Assembly: GCA_052390115.1 (NCBI GenBank)
Contig: JBQTHE010000053.1
Span: 10,994 to 74,993 of the forward strand
From: GCA-003244245 sp052390115
GTDB lineage: Bacteria > Actinomycetota > Actinomycetes > Mycobacteriales > Pseudonocardiaceae
DNA length: 64,000 bases
Direction: 5' to 3'
Translations under genes and position numbers: made by a program
The notes under the pieces: model-generated
The model's input: the letters and a program-made list of their open reading frames with translations, nothing else
What the model was told of the DNA's origin: nothing
Database searches by the model: none
Shown: positions 17,608 through 25,434 of the stretch, piece by piece
How the letters are laid out: every line of letters begins with the position of its first letter
Position numbering within the stretch: the first letter of the stretch is position 1

Positions 17608-19017
17608 CTAAGTGAGGCGGCTGAGGAAGCGGCCGACCTTGGCGGCGGTGCTGGGGTTCTCGGTCAGGGCGTAGTCGTAGAGCGCGATCGGGATCGCGAA
17701 GGAGTAGGTCGGGTAGGCGTGGATCGAGCCGATGATCGCGTCGACGGTGAGGTCGTTGTTCATCGCCAGGGTCAGCTCGTTGATCAGCTCGCCGGCGCAC
17801 TGCCCGGCGATGTGGGCGCCGATGAGCCGGCGTTTGCCGCCGATGAGGAACTTCATCAGGCCGACGGGTTCGGCGTCGGTCACCGCGCGCTCGTTGCGGC
17901 TGTACGGGAAGCGCACGATCTCGCAGGTGTCGCCCGCGGCGCGCACGTCGGCTTCAGTGCGGCCGACGTGCGCGATCTCCGGGTCGGTGAAGGTCACCCA
18001 GGGCAGGTGCCCGGGGGCGAACTTCGCTTTGATCGGGACGAAGATGTTGCGCACCGCGTGCGCCGCCTGGTGGCCGGCGTAGTGGGTGAACGCCGGACCG
18101 CCGGTCACGTCCCCGACGGCGTAGATGTGTGACTGGTTGGTCTGGAGCAGGTCATTGACGGCGATTCCCCGGGCATTGGTCATGACCCCGGCGGCATCGA
18201 GATCGAGCGATTCCACAGTGGGCACCCGCCCGACCGCGCACAGGATCTGATCCACCCGCAACTCGTCATCGCCGAGTGCCAGCACCTTGTCCCCGCCATC
18301 CCGGCGAACCCCGTTGAGCCGGGAATTCAGTCGCACGTCGATGCCCTCATCGGCGAACTGATGTTCCAGTATCTGGACCATTTCGGCGTCGTCGCGGGGG
18401 ATCAGATGCGGCCCGCGCTGCAACACCGTCACCGTGGAACCGAGCCGGTGCAATGCCTGCGCGAGCTCCACGCCGATCGGACCGCCACCGATCACCGCCA
18501 ACCGGCCAGGTAGATCGCTGAGGTCGAAGACGTCTTCGTTGGTGAGGAAGCCGACGTCGGCCAGTCCCTCGACGTCCGGCACCGCCGGCCGGCTACCTGA
18601 AGCGATCAGCACGAACTTGGCGGTGACGTCCCGGTCTGCCACCCGCAGTGTGTGCGGGTCGCGGAAGGTGGCGCCGCCGAGCAGGACATCGACTCCGAGC
18701 TCGGACAACGCCACGACGTCGTCGAGCTTGCCGATATCGGCGATGGCTCGCTGCACCCGGGCATTGACCGCGCCGAGCCCGGTGTGCACGGGCTGCACGG
18801 ACAGCCCCCATCGCACAGCGGTGGCGGCCTCGTGGGCCACCCGGGACGCCTTGATCAACGCCTTACTCGGCACGCAGCCGTAGTGCAGGCAGTCCCCGCC
18901 CAACCGGTCCTTGTCGATCAACGCGACCCGCTTGGCGAAGAACCGGGCAACCCGCGCCGCCGTCAAACCCCCCGACCCAGCCCCAACGATCGCCAAGTCG
19001 TACTCGAACGACGCCAT
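17608..19017 (-). CDS. Pyridine nucleotide-disulfide oxidoreductase (MerA/Lpd-like)
   Basis: A 469-residue flavoprotein of the dihydrolipoamide dehydrogenase/mercuric reductase family. The FAD motif GAGSGG is near residue 12, the redox-active disulfide is CLHYGC (Cys43 and Cys48) followed by VPSK, the NAD(P)H motif is GGGPIG, and YAVGDVTGGP is the second FAD site. In the C-terminal dimer domain the usual His-x-His-Pro-Thr reads HAYPT, so the catalytic-base histidine is a tyrosine, as in MerA-like rather than true Lpd enzymes. I chose ATG 19017 over a GTG at 19062 because the latter lies inside the 19041-19102 inverted repeat. It is last in a minus-strand unit with the candidate selenoprotein and a radical SAM gene, so it may reduce that redox protein; that is inference. 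Confidence 0.85.
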   Translation of the reverse strand: MASFEYDLAIVGAGSGGLTAARVARFFAKRVALIDKDRLGGDCLHYGCVPSKALIKASRVAHEAATAVRWGLSVQPVHTGLGAVNARVQRAIADIGKLDDVVALSELGVDVLLGGATFRDPHTLRVADRDVTAKFVLIASGSRPAVPDVEGLADVGFLTNEDVFDLSDLPGRLAVIGGGPIGVELAQALHRLGSTVTVLQRGPHLIPRDDAEMVQILEHQFADEGIDVRLNSRLNGVRRDGGDKVLALGDDELRVDQILCAVGRVPTVESLDLDAAGVMTNARGIAVNDLLQTNQSHIYAVGDVTGGPAFTHYAGHQAAHAVRNIFVPIKAKFAPGHLPWVTFTDPEIAHVGRTEADVRAAGDTCEIVRFPYSRNERAVTDAEPVGLMKFLIGGKRRLIGAHIAGQCAGELINELTLAMNNDLTVDAIIGSIHAYPTYSFAIPIALYDYALTENPSTAAKVGRFLSRLT

Positions 19018-19040
19018 CTTCGTATGTCCCGTCAGCCAGG

Positions 19041-19102
19041 GCGTTCTGGATGCAGACTGCACTAATCGGGCCCCGGATTACCGCAGTCTGCATCCAGAAC
19101 GC
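19041..19102. repeat. Perfect 20-bp inverted repeat (hairpin)
   Basis: GCGTTCTGGATGCAGACTGC at 19041-19060 and its exact reverse complement at 19083-19102 are separated by 22 bp that can also pair partly. The right arm encodes the last residues of the candidate selenoprotein, whose stop lies in the loop. The left arm lies 24 bp before the flavoprotein start. It may be a transcription terminator or attenuator, or a small inserted repeat. Confidence 0.7.
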
Positions 19103-19619
19103 ATGTCGTGAGCAGGCGTGAAGGTAGGACCCGGTCGTTGGGGGTGCGGGGGAGCCAGCGGCGGACCACGACGCCGTCGCACAGTAGGGCGTCGCCGCCT
19201 AGCTGGCGGGTGTCCTCCACCGGCCGCGGCAGGTGCTGCCCGCGCGCTGCGGCGATCGCGTAGCGGGCCAGGGTCCCCGGTGAGTACACCTGCCACAGCC
19301 TGGCACGGCGCATGCCGAGCACCCGGTAGAGCCGGCGGTCCTCGTCGGCGAGGAACAGACCCGGCCAGCCGACGTGGTCGGCGAGCGCGGCGAGCGCGCC
19401 GGGTGGACTGAACCCGAAGGCGATCAGCCCGATCGGGCGGCCGGCGGCCTGCTCGCGCACCTGCACCAGGTGCTGCTGGCAGGGCAGTCAATACCGGTGC
19501 CGGATCGCGGTGAGCAGGTACCTGCCGGGCAGCGCGCCGAGGTCCACGGCCCGGCCGGTGCGCGCGTCGGGCAGCACCAGCCCGTCGAGCGGGACCCGAC
19601 GATCGATCTCACGGGGCAC
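19062..19619 (-). CDS. Peroxiredoxin/SelL-like redox protein with in-frame TGA (candidate selenocysteine)
   Basis: From GTG 19619 the frame reads 43 codons, meets TGA at 19490-19488, then continues to TAG at 19064-19062, 185 residues in all. Both halves belong to one thioredoxin-fold, AhpC/TSA-like protein: VPLDGLVLPDARTGRAVDLG and GALPGRYLLTAIRHRY before the TGA, LPCQQHLVQVRE and GLIAFGF after it. The TGA is codon 44 and Cys47 follows, giving U-L-P-C, the exact place of the CxxC/UxxC redox motif. A stem-loop can be drawn just after the TGA. The start overlaps the upstream radical SAM gene by 11 bp. The nearby transferase family is named for association with selenodomains. Alternatives are a sequencing error, a Cys-to-stop mutation, or a shorter protein starting at GTG 19466 without the redox site. 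selA, selB, selC and selD are not in the window. Confidence 0.7.
19460..19483 (-). promoter_or_regulatory. Possible bacterial SECIS-like stem-loop after the TGA
   Basis: Beginning five bases after the TGA, the minus-strand RNA can form CCUGCCAG / CUGG(U)GCAGG-type pairing with a six-base loop CAGCAC and bulged G/U bases on the 3' side. Bacterial SECIS elements lie directly downstream of the UGA with a small apical loop, so the position fits. The loop has no G in its first two positions, which weakens the match. GC-rich sequence forms such hairpins easily. Confidence 0.35.
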
Positions 19620-21003
19620 GGACGTCCACGATCGGCAGCAACCGGCGCAGTTCGATGTTCTCGATCGGGTCGAGCACCGAGTGCTGCACGCAGGCGGGCA
19701 CGAGTTCGCCGGTCTCCGGGTGCGCCATCGCGTAGTGGCAGGACGCGAGCCGTTCCTGGGTGGCGAGAATCCGCGGATCGGACGCCTTCTCGCCGCGTTG
19801 CATCAACTCCCAGGCCGGTTTGACATCCGCGGCGTCCATGAATTGGTGCACCACGAATGAGACCGGTCGCACGCCGTGCCGCAGCAACGCCCGCACCCCG
19901 CCGACGCGCTGCACGAGGCGGGCGATCCACCGGACCGCGATCGCCAGGATGACTGGGTGGCGCACGATCGTCCGCGCCACCTTGCCGATCAGGTTCGCCA
20001 GCTGCTCTCCGGCGAAGTTCACCCCGCCGAAGTAGCGGAAGAAGGCCTCCCGGGCGGCGAGGTCACCCGGGTCGTCGCCGGACAGGAACGGGTGCCACCG
20101 TGGGCCGACATAGAATCCGTAGGCCGCGCGGTTGCACCGCACGTCGCCGTGTTGGATCACGGTGTAGTCCAGCGTGGTACCCGCGCCCTTCTCGATCTCG
20201 CGCCAGACCTGGTCCATGCCGACCTGCTCGTAGTCCTCGTGCCAGCGCCGGTCATCCCCGACGAACGCCGCAGGTTGGAACGAGAACATTCCGAAGCCCA
20301 TCGCGTGGCAGTCCCGCACCAGGTCGGCGACCTGACCGAGGTTCGCCGGGGTCACCGTCATGTTGTGCGCCAGGAAGAAGCGCACGCCGTGCTTGGCGCG
20401 CAGGTTCTTGAACATGGTGACGAAGCGCTGCCGGTAGGGGTTGAGCTCCCGCTCGCTACCCGGTCGTGCGATGCCGCGCCGGCCGAACATGAACATGTCG
20501 AAATGGCCCGCAAACGACAATCGTTTCAGCCGTGGACGGCCTTGTTCGTCCAGCGCGAGCTGCTCCAGGTAGTCGGGGTCGAAGTCGCCGTGGGACATGC
20601 TCATCGGCTCGCGCCCGTACCGGCGCATCGTCAGTAGTGTCTCGGCGTGGTCGTCCGGGCTCAGCAGGGTCACCTCCCCACCGATCAGCTGGGCATGTGC
20701 CCGGGGGCCGCGCAGCCGGCGCAGCAACGCCATCTGCTTGTCGACCTCGGCGATGGTGTGCGACCCGTCGACACGGACCCGGTTGGCGTCGCGCGAGTGG
20801 TAGCAGGGCGTGCAGGCCAGGTTGCACTTCGGGAACACCCCGTGAGTGCCCTCACAGCCCACCGCGTGCCTGCCGAGGAACTGACCAGGTGTCTTGACAT
20901 GATCGGGAAGCTCGGCCCAGCGGCGGTCGAGCACCGCGGCGAACTCCGGGTCGACCGGCCGGGTTCGGCGTTCCCACCGTCGCAAGACGTCGATCAATCG
21001 CAT
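19609..21003 (-). CDS. Radical SAM protein
   Basis: A 464-residue radical SAM enzyme. The [4Fe-4S]-binding motif is C60-x3-C64-x2-C67 (CNLACTPC), followed by YHSRDANRVR, and QLIGGEVTLL is the GGE-type SAM-binding segment. After the barrel there are ~200 further residues, with a hydrophobic stretch (VILAIAVRWIARLVQRVGG) and a C-terminal block HPETGELVPACVQHSVLD. The reaction is unknown. I chose ATG 21003, about ten bases after GGAAGGG; the frame is open to 21075. The stop overlaps the candidate selenoprotein start, so the two are probably coupled. It is divergent from the phosphoesterase-radical SAM fusion, with a shared 155-bp promoter region. Confidence 0.85.
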   Translation of the reverse strand: MRLIDVLRRWERRTRPVDPEFAAVLDRRWAELPDHVKTPGQFLGRHAVGCEGTHGVFPKCNLACTPCYHSRDANRVRVDGSHTIAEVDKQMALLRRLRGPRAHAQLIGGEVTLLSPDDHAETLLTMRRYGREPMSMSHGDFDPDYLEQLALDEQGRPRLKRLSFAGHFDMFMFGRRGIARPGSERELNPYRQRFVTMFKNLRAKHGVRFFLAHNMTVTPANLGQVADLVRDCHAMGFGMFSFQPAAFVGDDRRWHEDYEQVGMDQVWREIEKGAGTTLDYTVIQHGDVRCNRAAYGFYVGPRWHPFLSGDDPGDLAAREAFFRYFGGVNFAGEQLANLIGKVARTIVRHPVILAIAVRWIARLVQRVGGVRALLRHGVRPVSFVVHQFMDAADVKPAWELMQRGEKASDPRILATQERLASCHYAMAHPETGELVPACVQHSVLDPIENIELRRLLPIVDVRAP

Positions 21004-21158
21004 GTGCACCGCGCCCTTCCGTGGCCTTCCCGTGACCGCGGTTCGCGACGGGCAGACGCCCTTGAATTCGCTCATCGTGCCGAACCGGTTCGCCGACCAG
21101 ATAAGAACAGCACTTAAGCGACCTGAGGGGAAGGTGCGTCGATGACGAGGGTGGCCCT

Positions 21159-22838
21159 ATGACGAAGCTAGCGCTGTGCGGTGGGACCTACTCCAACCCG
21201 TATGCGTTGCGGGCCTTCGTCGACGACGCCCGAGCCCGCGGTGCCGACCGGCTGTGGTGCCTGGGTGACTTCGGCGCCTACGGGGCTGAGCCGGAGGCGA
21301 TCTGGCCGTTGCTGACCGGCAACGGCATCGAGTGCATCGCCGGCAACTATGAACTCGCCATCGGCCGGGGTGATCCCGACTGCGGCTGCGGGTACGCCGA
21401 CGCCGACGACAACGCCTTCGCCGCGATCGCCTACGACTACACGCTGCGGCACACCTCCCGGGAGTTCGCGGCGTGGATGCGGACCTTGGCCACCGAGCAC
21501 CGGGAGACCGTCGACGGGGTGGCGCTGCACCTCGTGCACGGCTCCCCGCTGGCCGTCAACGACTTCTGGTGGGAATCGCTGCCCGACGACGCCCACCAGC
21601 TGCGCATCGATGCGTCCGGCGCGGACGTGATCTGCTGCACGCACTCCGGGCTGCCGTGGATCAGGCACTTCCCCGACGGCACTCTGGTGGTCAACGTCGG
21701 GGTGCTCGGCCGGCCGGCCAACGACGGCGGTCAGCATGTCTGGTACGCGCTGCTGGACTGCGCCGGCGGCCGGATCACCGCGGAGTTGGTGGCGCTGGAC
21801 TACGACTGGCAGGCGCACGCCGCCTCAATGCGCAACGCCGGGCTACCGGAGGCGTTCACGCAGGCCGTGGAGACCGGTTGGTGGACCACCTGCCTGGAGA
21901 TCGTGCCGCCGGTCGAACGCTCCCGGGGCCGCTTCCAGCTCTACAAATCGGCGATGCCGTCCTTCGCCGGCGCGGAGGTTTCCTGGGCCGCAGCGCCGGA
22001 GATCCCGGACAACGGTCTACCGGTACTGCCGCTGTTCGGCACCGCACTGTTCCCGCCCCGCCTGTGGCTCTACACCAACTTCCACTGCAACCTGGCCTGC
22101 AGCTACTGCTCCGTCGCCTCGTCCCCGCAGGCCCGCCGCAGGGCGCTCGGCCTGCCCCGGTTCCGCGAACTGGTCGACGAAGCAGTCGCGGAGGGCTTCA
22201 CCGAGCTGTACGTCACCGGCGGCGAGCCCTTCCTCGAACGGGATCTCGTCGAGATGCTGCTGTACGCCACTGAGCAGCTCGACGTGGTATGCCTGACCAA
22301 CGCGATGCTGTATCAGGGCTGGCGACGCACCCAGCTGGAGCGGCTGGCTGGCCGCGAACGGCTGATCCTGCAGACCTCGCTGGATGGTGCGCAGGCCCGG
22401 TTCCACGACGCCTACCGGGGGCCGGGATCCTGGGCCAAGGCGATGAACGGCCTGGACGTGGCACTGTCGCTGGGACTGCCGGTGCGGGTCGGCATGACCG
22501 AGACGGCGCTGAACTCTGCCCAGATCGAGCCGCTGCGGGCGCTGCTGGCCGCCAAGGGAATCCATGGCCGGGATTTCGCGGTGCGGCCGCTGGTCAAGCG
22601 GGGACACTCAGGAGATGGGGTGGCCATCAGTGACGACAACACCGTTCCCGAGCTGACCGTCACCGCCGACGGGTGGCACTGGCACCCCGCCGGCGCTGAT
22701 CTCGGCACCTCGCCGGACCTGCTGCTCGCCGGACCCGACGTCAGCATGGCCGAGGCCAAGCGGCGCGCGGTAGAGCTGTTCCTGCGGCTGCGCCAGCGCG
22801 ACGGCTCACTACCGCTGGTCTACAACTGCGCCGTCTAA
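21159..22838 (+). CDS. Metallophosphoesterase-radical SAM fusion protein
   Basis: A 559-residue two-domain protein. Residues ~1-230 resemble the YfcE/MJ0936 metallophosphoesterases (CLGDFGAYG, AGNYE, LVHGSP, CTHSGL). The first metal motif is GGTYSN instead of D-x-H, and GNYE replaces GNHE, so some metal ligands are changed. Residues ~300-559 are a radical SAM domain: C310-x3-C314-x2-C317 (CNLACSYC), then YVTGGEPFLERD and LILQTSLDGAQARFHD, as in SPASM-like or heme/PQQ-type maturases, though no extra Cys-rich SPASM domain is obvious. There is a single Cys near the end (YNCAV). It is monocistronic and divergent from the other radical SAM gene. The substrate is unknown. Confidence 0.85.
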   Translation: MTKLALCGGTYSNPYALRAFVDDARARGADRLWCLGDFGAYGAEPEAIWPLLTGNGIECIAGNYELAIGRGDPDCGCGYADADDNAFAAIAYDYTLRHTSREFAAWMRTLATEHRETVDGVALHLVHGSPLAVNDFWWESLPDDAHQLRIDASGADVICCTHSGLPWIRHFPDGTLVVNVGVLGRPANDGGQHVWYALLDCAGGRITAELVALDYDWQAHAASMRNAGLPEAFTQAVETGWWTTCLEIVPPVERSRGRFQLYKSAMPSFAGAEVSWAAAPEIPDNGLPVLPLFGTALFPPRLWLYTNFHCNLACSYCSVASSPQARRRALGLPRFRELVDEAVAEGFTELYVTGGEPFLERDLVEMLLYATEQLDVVCLTNAMLYQGWRRTQLERLAGRERLILQTSLDGAQARFHDAYRGPGSWAKAMNGLDVALSLGLPVRVGMTETALNSAQIEPLRALLAAKGIHGRDFAVRPLVKRGHSGDGVAISDDNTVPELTVTADGWHWHPAGADLGTSPDLLLAGPDVSMAEAKRRAVELFLRLRQRDGSLPLVYNCAV

Positions 22839-22847
22839 GCCCCCCGC

Positions 22848-22891
22848 GTGTCCGGCTCTCCTGCACGGTGTGTCGGGCTCTCCTGCACGGT
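22848..22891. repeat. Paired 22-nt direct repeat, copy 2 of 3 (DR22)
   Basis: Two 22-nt units, 22848-22869 and 22870-22891, each GTGTC(C/G)GGCTCTCCTGC followed by ACGGT. They start 9 bp after the stop of the phosphoesterase-radical SAM gene. The orientation is opposite to copy 1 at 466. Confidence 0.65.
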
Positions 22892-23020
22892 ATGCCCGGG
22901 TTTGAGGGTGCTGGCCCTCGGCACCGCCAAACGTGGGTAACCCGAGCAGGTGCCGAACGATTGTGGGTGGCAAGCAGCGCACCGTCGCCGATTATTCGCG
23001 CAGCCTTGTTGAGGTGCGTC

Positions 23021-23106
23021 GTGAACTCGACCCCACCGACATCTCCGCTCACTGCAACGTCGGTGATGTCGAGTTCACTACGTGCACAATCGCTGCGCAC
23101 GTAGTG
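23021..23106. repeat. Double-hairpin intergenic element, complete copy
   Basis: First hairpin: GTGAACTCGAC (23021-23031) pairs with GTCGAGTTCAC (23068-23078), and inside it CACCGAC (23034-23040) pairs with GTCGGTG (23059-23065). Second hairpin: CACTACGTGC (23076-23085) pairs with GCACGTAGTG (23097-23106). A partial copy is at 17485-17540. It lies between the convergent fusion gene and the glycosyltransferase at 23119 and may end both transcripts. Confidence 0.65.
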
Positions 23107-23118
23107 CCGGGTGATTCG

Positions 23119-23943
23119 CTATTCGCGCACTGGTTGGCCGCTGACAAATTCGCGATGCTGGCCCCGGTACTGCCAACGTAGCCGCCAGGGTCGCAGGGCT
23201 GACTCGGCCTTGACTCGGAAGTCCATCTTGGACTGACCCACGGCGCGATCGGTGAAATGGATGGGTATCTCCATGATCTGGCAACCCCGGCGGCGGGCAA
23301 GGAAATTCATCTCGACCTGGAAGGCGTAACCGTTGGACCGGACGCGGGCGAGATCAAGACTCCGGAGCTCACAAGCGCTCCATAGTTTGAAACCAGCGGT
23401 GGCGTCATGGATGTCCAGGTCAAGGACGCGGTTGGCGTACCAGTTCCCGAAGCCTGACCAGTACCTGCGGTTGATGCCCCAGCTGCTGTCGATACTGCCG
23501 CCGGGGACGTAGCGGGAGCCGATCACGAGATCCGCGCCTGTTCGCAAGGCGGTGTGCAGCAGCCTGGGGATCGCGTCTACTGGATGGGAGCCGTCAGCGT
23601 CCATCTGTACGATCCACTCCGGCTCGTCGGGCGTGGCGGGGAAGTGGTCAAAATAGCCGTTGAGCGCGGCGGTGAACCCTTCCACGTAAGCGCGACCCAG
23701 CCCGTTCTTCATCGTGCGGTGCAGGACCGAGACGCGCTCGTGGGTCTGGGCCAACTCGTCAGCCAGCTGGCCGGTGCCATCCGGCGAATCGTCATCAACG
23801 ACGAGCACCCGCAACGCCTCCAAGCGCAACGCGAGCAACGCGTCCACCAGCGACGGGAGGTTGTCCGCTTCGTTGTAGGTGGGCACCACCACCGTCACCG
23901 GCGTGCGCCACTCGTCGCCGCGCAGCTCGGCGAGCTCGGTCAC
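23119..23943 (-). CDS. Polyprenol-phosphate mannose synthase-like family 2 glycosyltransferase
   Basis: A 274-residue GT2 enzyme of the dolichol/polyprenol phosphomannose synthase (DPM1/Ppm1) type. VTVVVPTYNEADNLPSLVDAL opens the GT-A fold, VVDDDSPDGTG is the nucleotide-binding acidic motif, QMDADGSHPVDAIPRLL is the DxD region and GSRYVPGGSIDSSWG is highly conserved in this family. There are no C-terminal membrane helices, as in bacterial Ppm catalytic domains. The product would be polyprenol-P-mannose, the donor used by MptB (33.6 kb). It could instead serve the surrounding radical SAM cluster. The start is ATG 23943. Confidence 0.85.
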   Translation of the reverse strand: MTELAELRGDEWRTPVTVVVPTYNEADNLPSLVDALLALRLEALRVLVVDDDSPDGTGQLADELAQTHERVSVLHRTMKNGLGRAYVEGFTAALNGYFDHFPATPDEPEWIVQMDADGSHPVDAIPRLLHTALRTGADLVIGSRYVPGGSIDSSWGINRRYWSGFGNWYANRVLDLDIHDATAGFKLWSACELRSLDLARVRSNGYAFQVEMNFLARRRGCQIMEIPIHFTDRAVGQSKMDFRVKAESALRPWRLRWQYRGQHREFVSGQPVRE

Positions 23944-24037
23944 GGAGTGCTCCTTCGGACGTCGACGTGTTCGTAGCGCAGCACGAATAATGCCCTAAGC
24001 CTGGACCGCACGATGATCGAGAAGCAGTAGGTGCCGT

Positions 24038-25333
24038 TCAGTGCACAGTCTGAGAGTAGGCGTTGACCACCTCGTCGACCTGCTCGTAGCCGACCCGGAG
24101 CAGGAAGGTGCTGTTGCGTCCGTAGGACTTCATCCCCAGCACGAAGAAGTTCGGCTCCGGCACCCGCAGTGCATCCACCCCATGCGAAGCCTGTGCTAGG
24201 CAATCCCCCGAGCCGTCACCCGCTGCGCCCAGCAGCGCCGCCGACAGGTTCATCGGCGCGGCGGTGGCGTAGCACTCGTGCACCTGCAGCTGCCGGTACA
24301 GCGAAGTGTCACCCAGGAAGCCGGTCAATCCGATGATGCGGTCGACGACGAGCTCGTCGACGTCGCCGGTGGTGGACCGGAGTGTGACCACCACCCCGTC
24401 GTCGGTGCCGTGTTTGGGGATCCGGAGTGAGTCGATCACCACGGCGGTGCGCACCTGGACGCCGGGGACCGCGCCGGACCGCAACCGCTGGGCTACCGCG
24501 ACCAACTCCTGGCGCTGCTCCAGGGGGTCTTCGGGAACCTCCCCCCAGTCCGGGTCGGCCGCCCGCACCGCCCACACCACGCTCGTTCCGGGTCGCTCGA
24601 CCACCAGCTCTGCAAGATCACGCGCTACGGTCTGGGCTGACTTGCCGGCGCCGACCAGCAGTACCCTGCGGCCCGCCCACTCGTCGGCCTCGCGACCCAG
24701 ATCGGGGATCCGGCTGGTGATCCGGTCAGCCACCCGCAACTCGCCCGGTGCCGGGATCCCGCCGTCGCCGAGGAAATTGGCCCGGCCGTAGTTGCCGGTG
24801 CAGTCCAGCAGCAGATCAGCGTGCTCGACCCGTTCGACGTCGTCGGCGCCATCGTGTGGGCCGGCCAGCAGCAACCGGAACGGGTGCGAACCGCGCTGCT
24901 GGGTCGCGATCTCCTCGTGCTTGAGCAGGCCCTGCCGGGCGACGGCGAGCACCTGGGTGCGGCGGCGAATGACCGCGGCCAGCGCGGGTAGCTCGGCCAA
25001 CGGGCGAAGCAACTGCTCGGCGAACTCACCGCCGGTCGGGCAGTGCTCAGCCGGTCCGGGTGGGGCAATGCCGGCGGCGTTCAGATACCCGAGCATCCGC
25101 GGTGACACGTTCATCGACCAGGGCGTGAACAGCCGGATGTGGCTCCACGCTGTCACGTTGGCCGCCACCGAGGCAGCCGACTCGTACACGGTGCAGGGCC
25201 AACCGTTGTCCAGGCAGGCCAGCGCGGCATCCAGGCCGATCGGCCCGGCGCCGAGGATCGCGACGCGGCCAGGTCCAGGATTGGATGCGGGTGTCTCGAG
25301 GCCCTCGGTGGTTGCGTCAGCTACCGCGGTCAC
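24038..25333 (-). CDS. FAD/NAD(P)-dependent oxidoreductase (monooxygenase-like)
   Basis: A 431-residue flavoprotein with two dinucleotide-binding motifs, GAGPIG near residue 28 and VGAGKSAQTVARDL near residue 230, as in flavin monooxygenase, lysine-hydroxylase or TrkA-type proteins. LFTPWSMNVSPRM, DLLLDCTGNYGRANFLGDGG and the C-terminal FFVLGMKSYGRNSTFLLRVG support a single family-like fold. I chose GTG 25333 because GGAGGG lies five bases upstream; an ATG at 25372 is possible. It is divergent from the TIGR04283 transferase with ~100 bp between them. The substrate is unknown; the placement suggests it acts in the same pathway. Confidence 0.8.
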   Translation of the reverse strand: MTAVADATTEGLETPASNPGPGRVAILGAGPIGLDAALACLDNGWPCTVYESAASVAANVTAWSHIRLFTPWSMNVSPRMLGYLNAAGIAPPGPAEHCPTGGEFAEQLLRPLAELPALAAVIRRRTQVLAVARQGLLKHEEIATQQRGSHPFRLLLAGPHDGADDVERVEHADLLLDCTGNYGRANFLGDGGIPAPGELRVADRITSRIPDLGREADEWAGRRVLLVGAGKSAQTVARDLAELVVERPGTSVVWAVRAADPDWGEVPEDPLEQRQELVAVAQRLRSGAVPGVQVRTAVVIDSLRIPKHGTDDGVVVTLRSTTGDVDELVVDRIIGLTGFLGDTSLYRQLQVHECYATAAPMNLSAALLGAAGDGSGDCLAQASHGVDALRVPEPNFFVLGMKSYGRNSTFLLRVGYEQVDEVVNAYSQTVH

Positions 25334-25434
25334 GTGCCCTCCGTCAGCTCGGTCATGCTCGAATGCGCCCATAAGGTAGGGGCTATTCCAGCTACCTGTT
25401 CGGCGCTGGCGGGGAGATCGGATCGACCACGACC

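Noticed and set aside
17608..19017. Bona fide dihydrolipoamide dehydrogenase or mer operon gene
   Set aside because: The catalytic His-Pro motif is changed to HAYPT, there are no lipoyl-enzyme genes nearby, and merR, merT and merB are absent.
19062..19466. A 134-aa protein starting at GTG 19466
   Set aside because: This would begin after the redox motif and lacks half of the thioredoxin fold. Readthrough of the TGA gives a complete protein.
23119..23943. Ppm fused to apolipoprotein N-acyltransferase (Lnt) as in mycobacteria
   Set aside because: The protein ends after the GT domain with no membrane domain, and no lnt gene is next to it.
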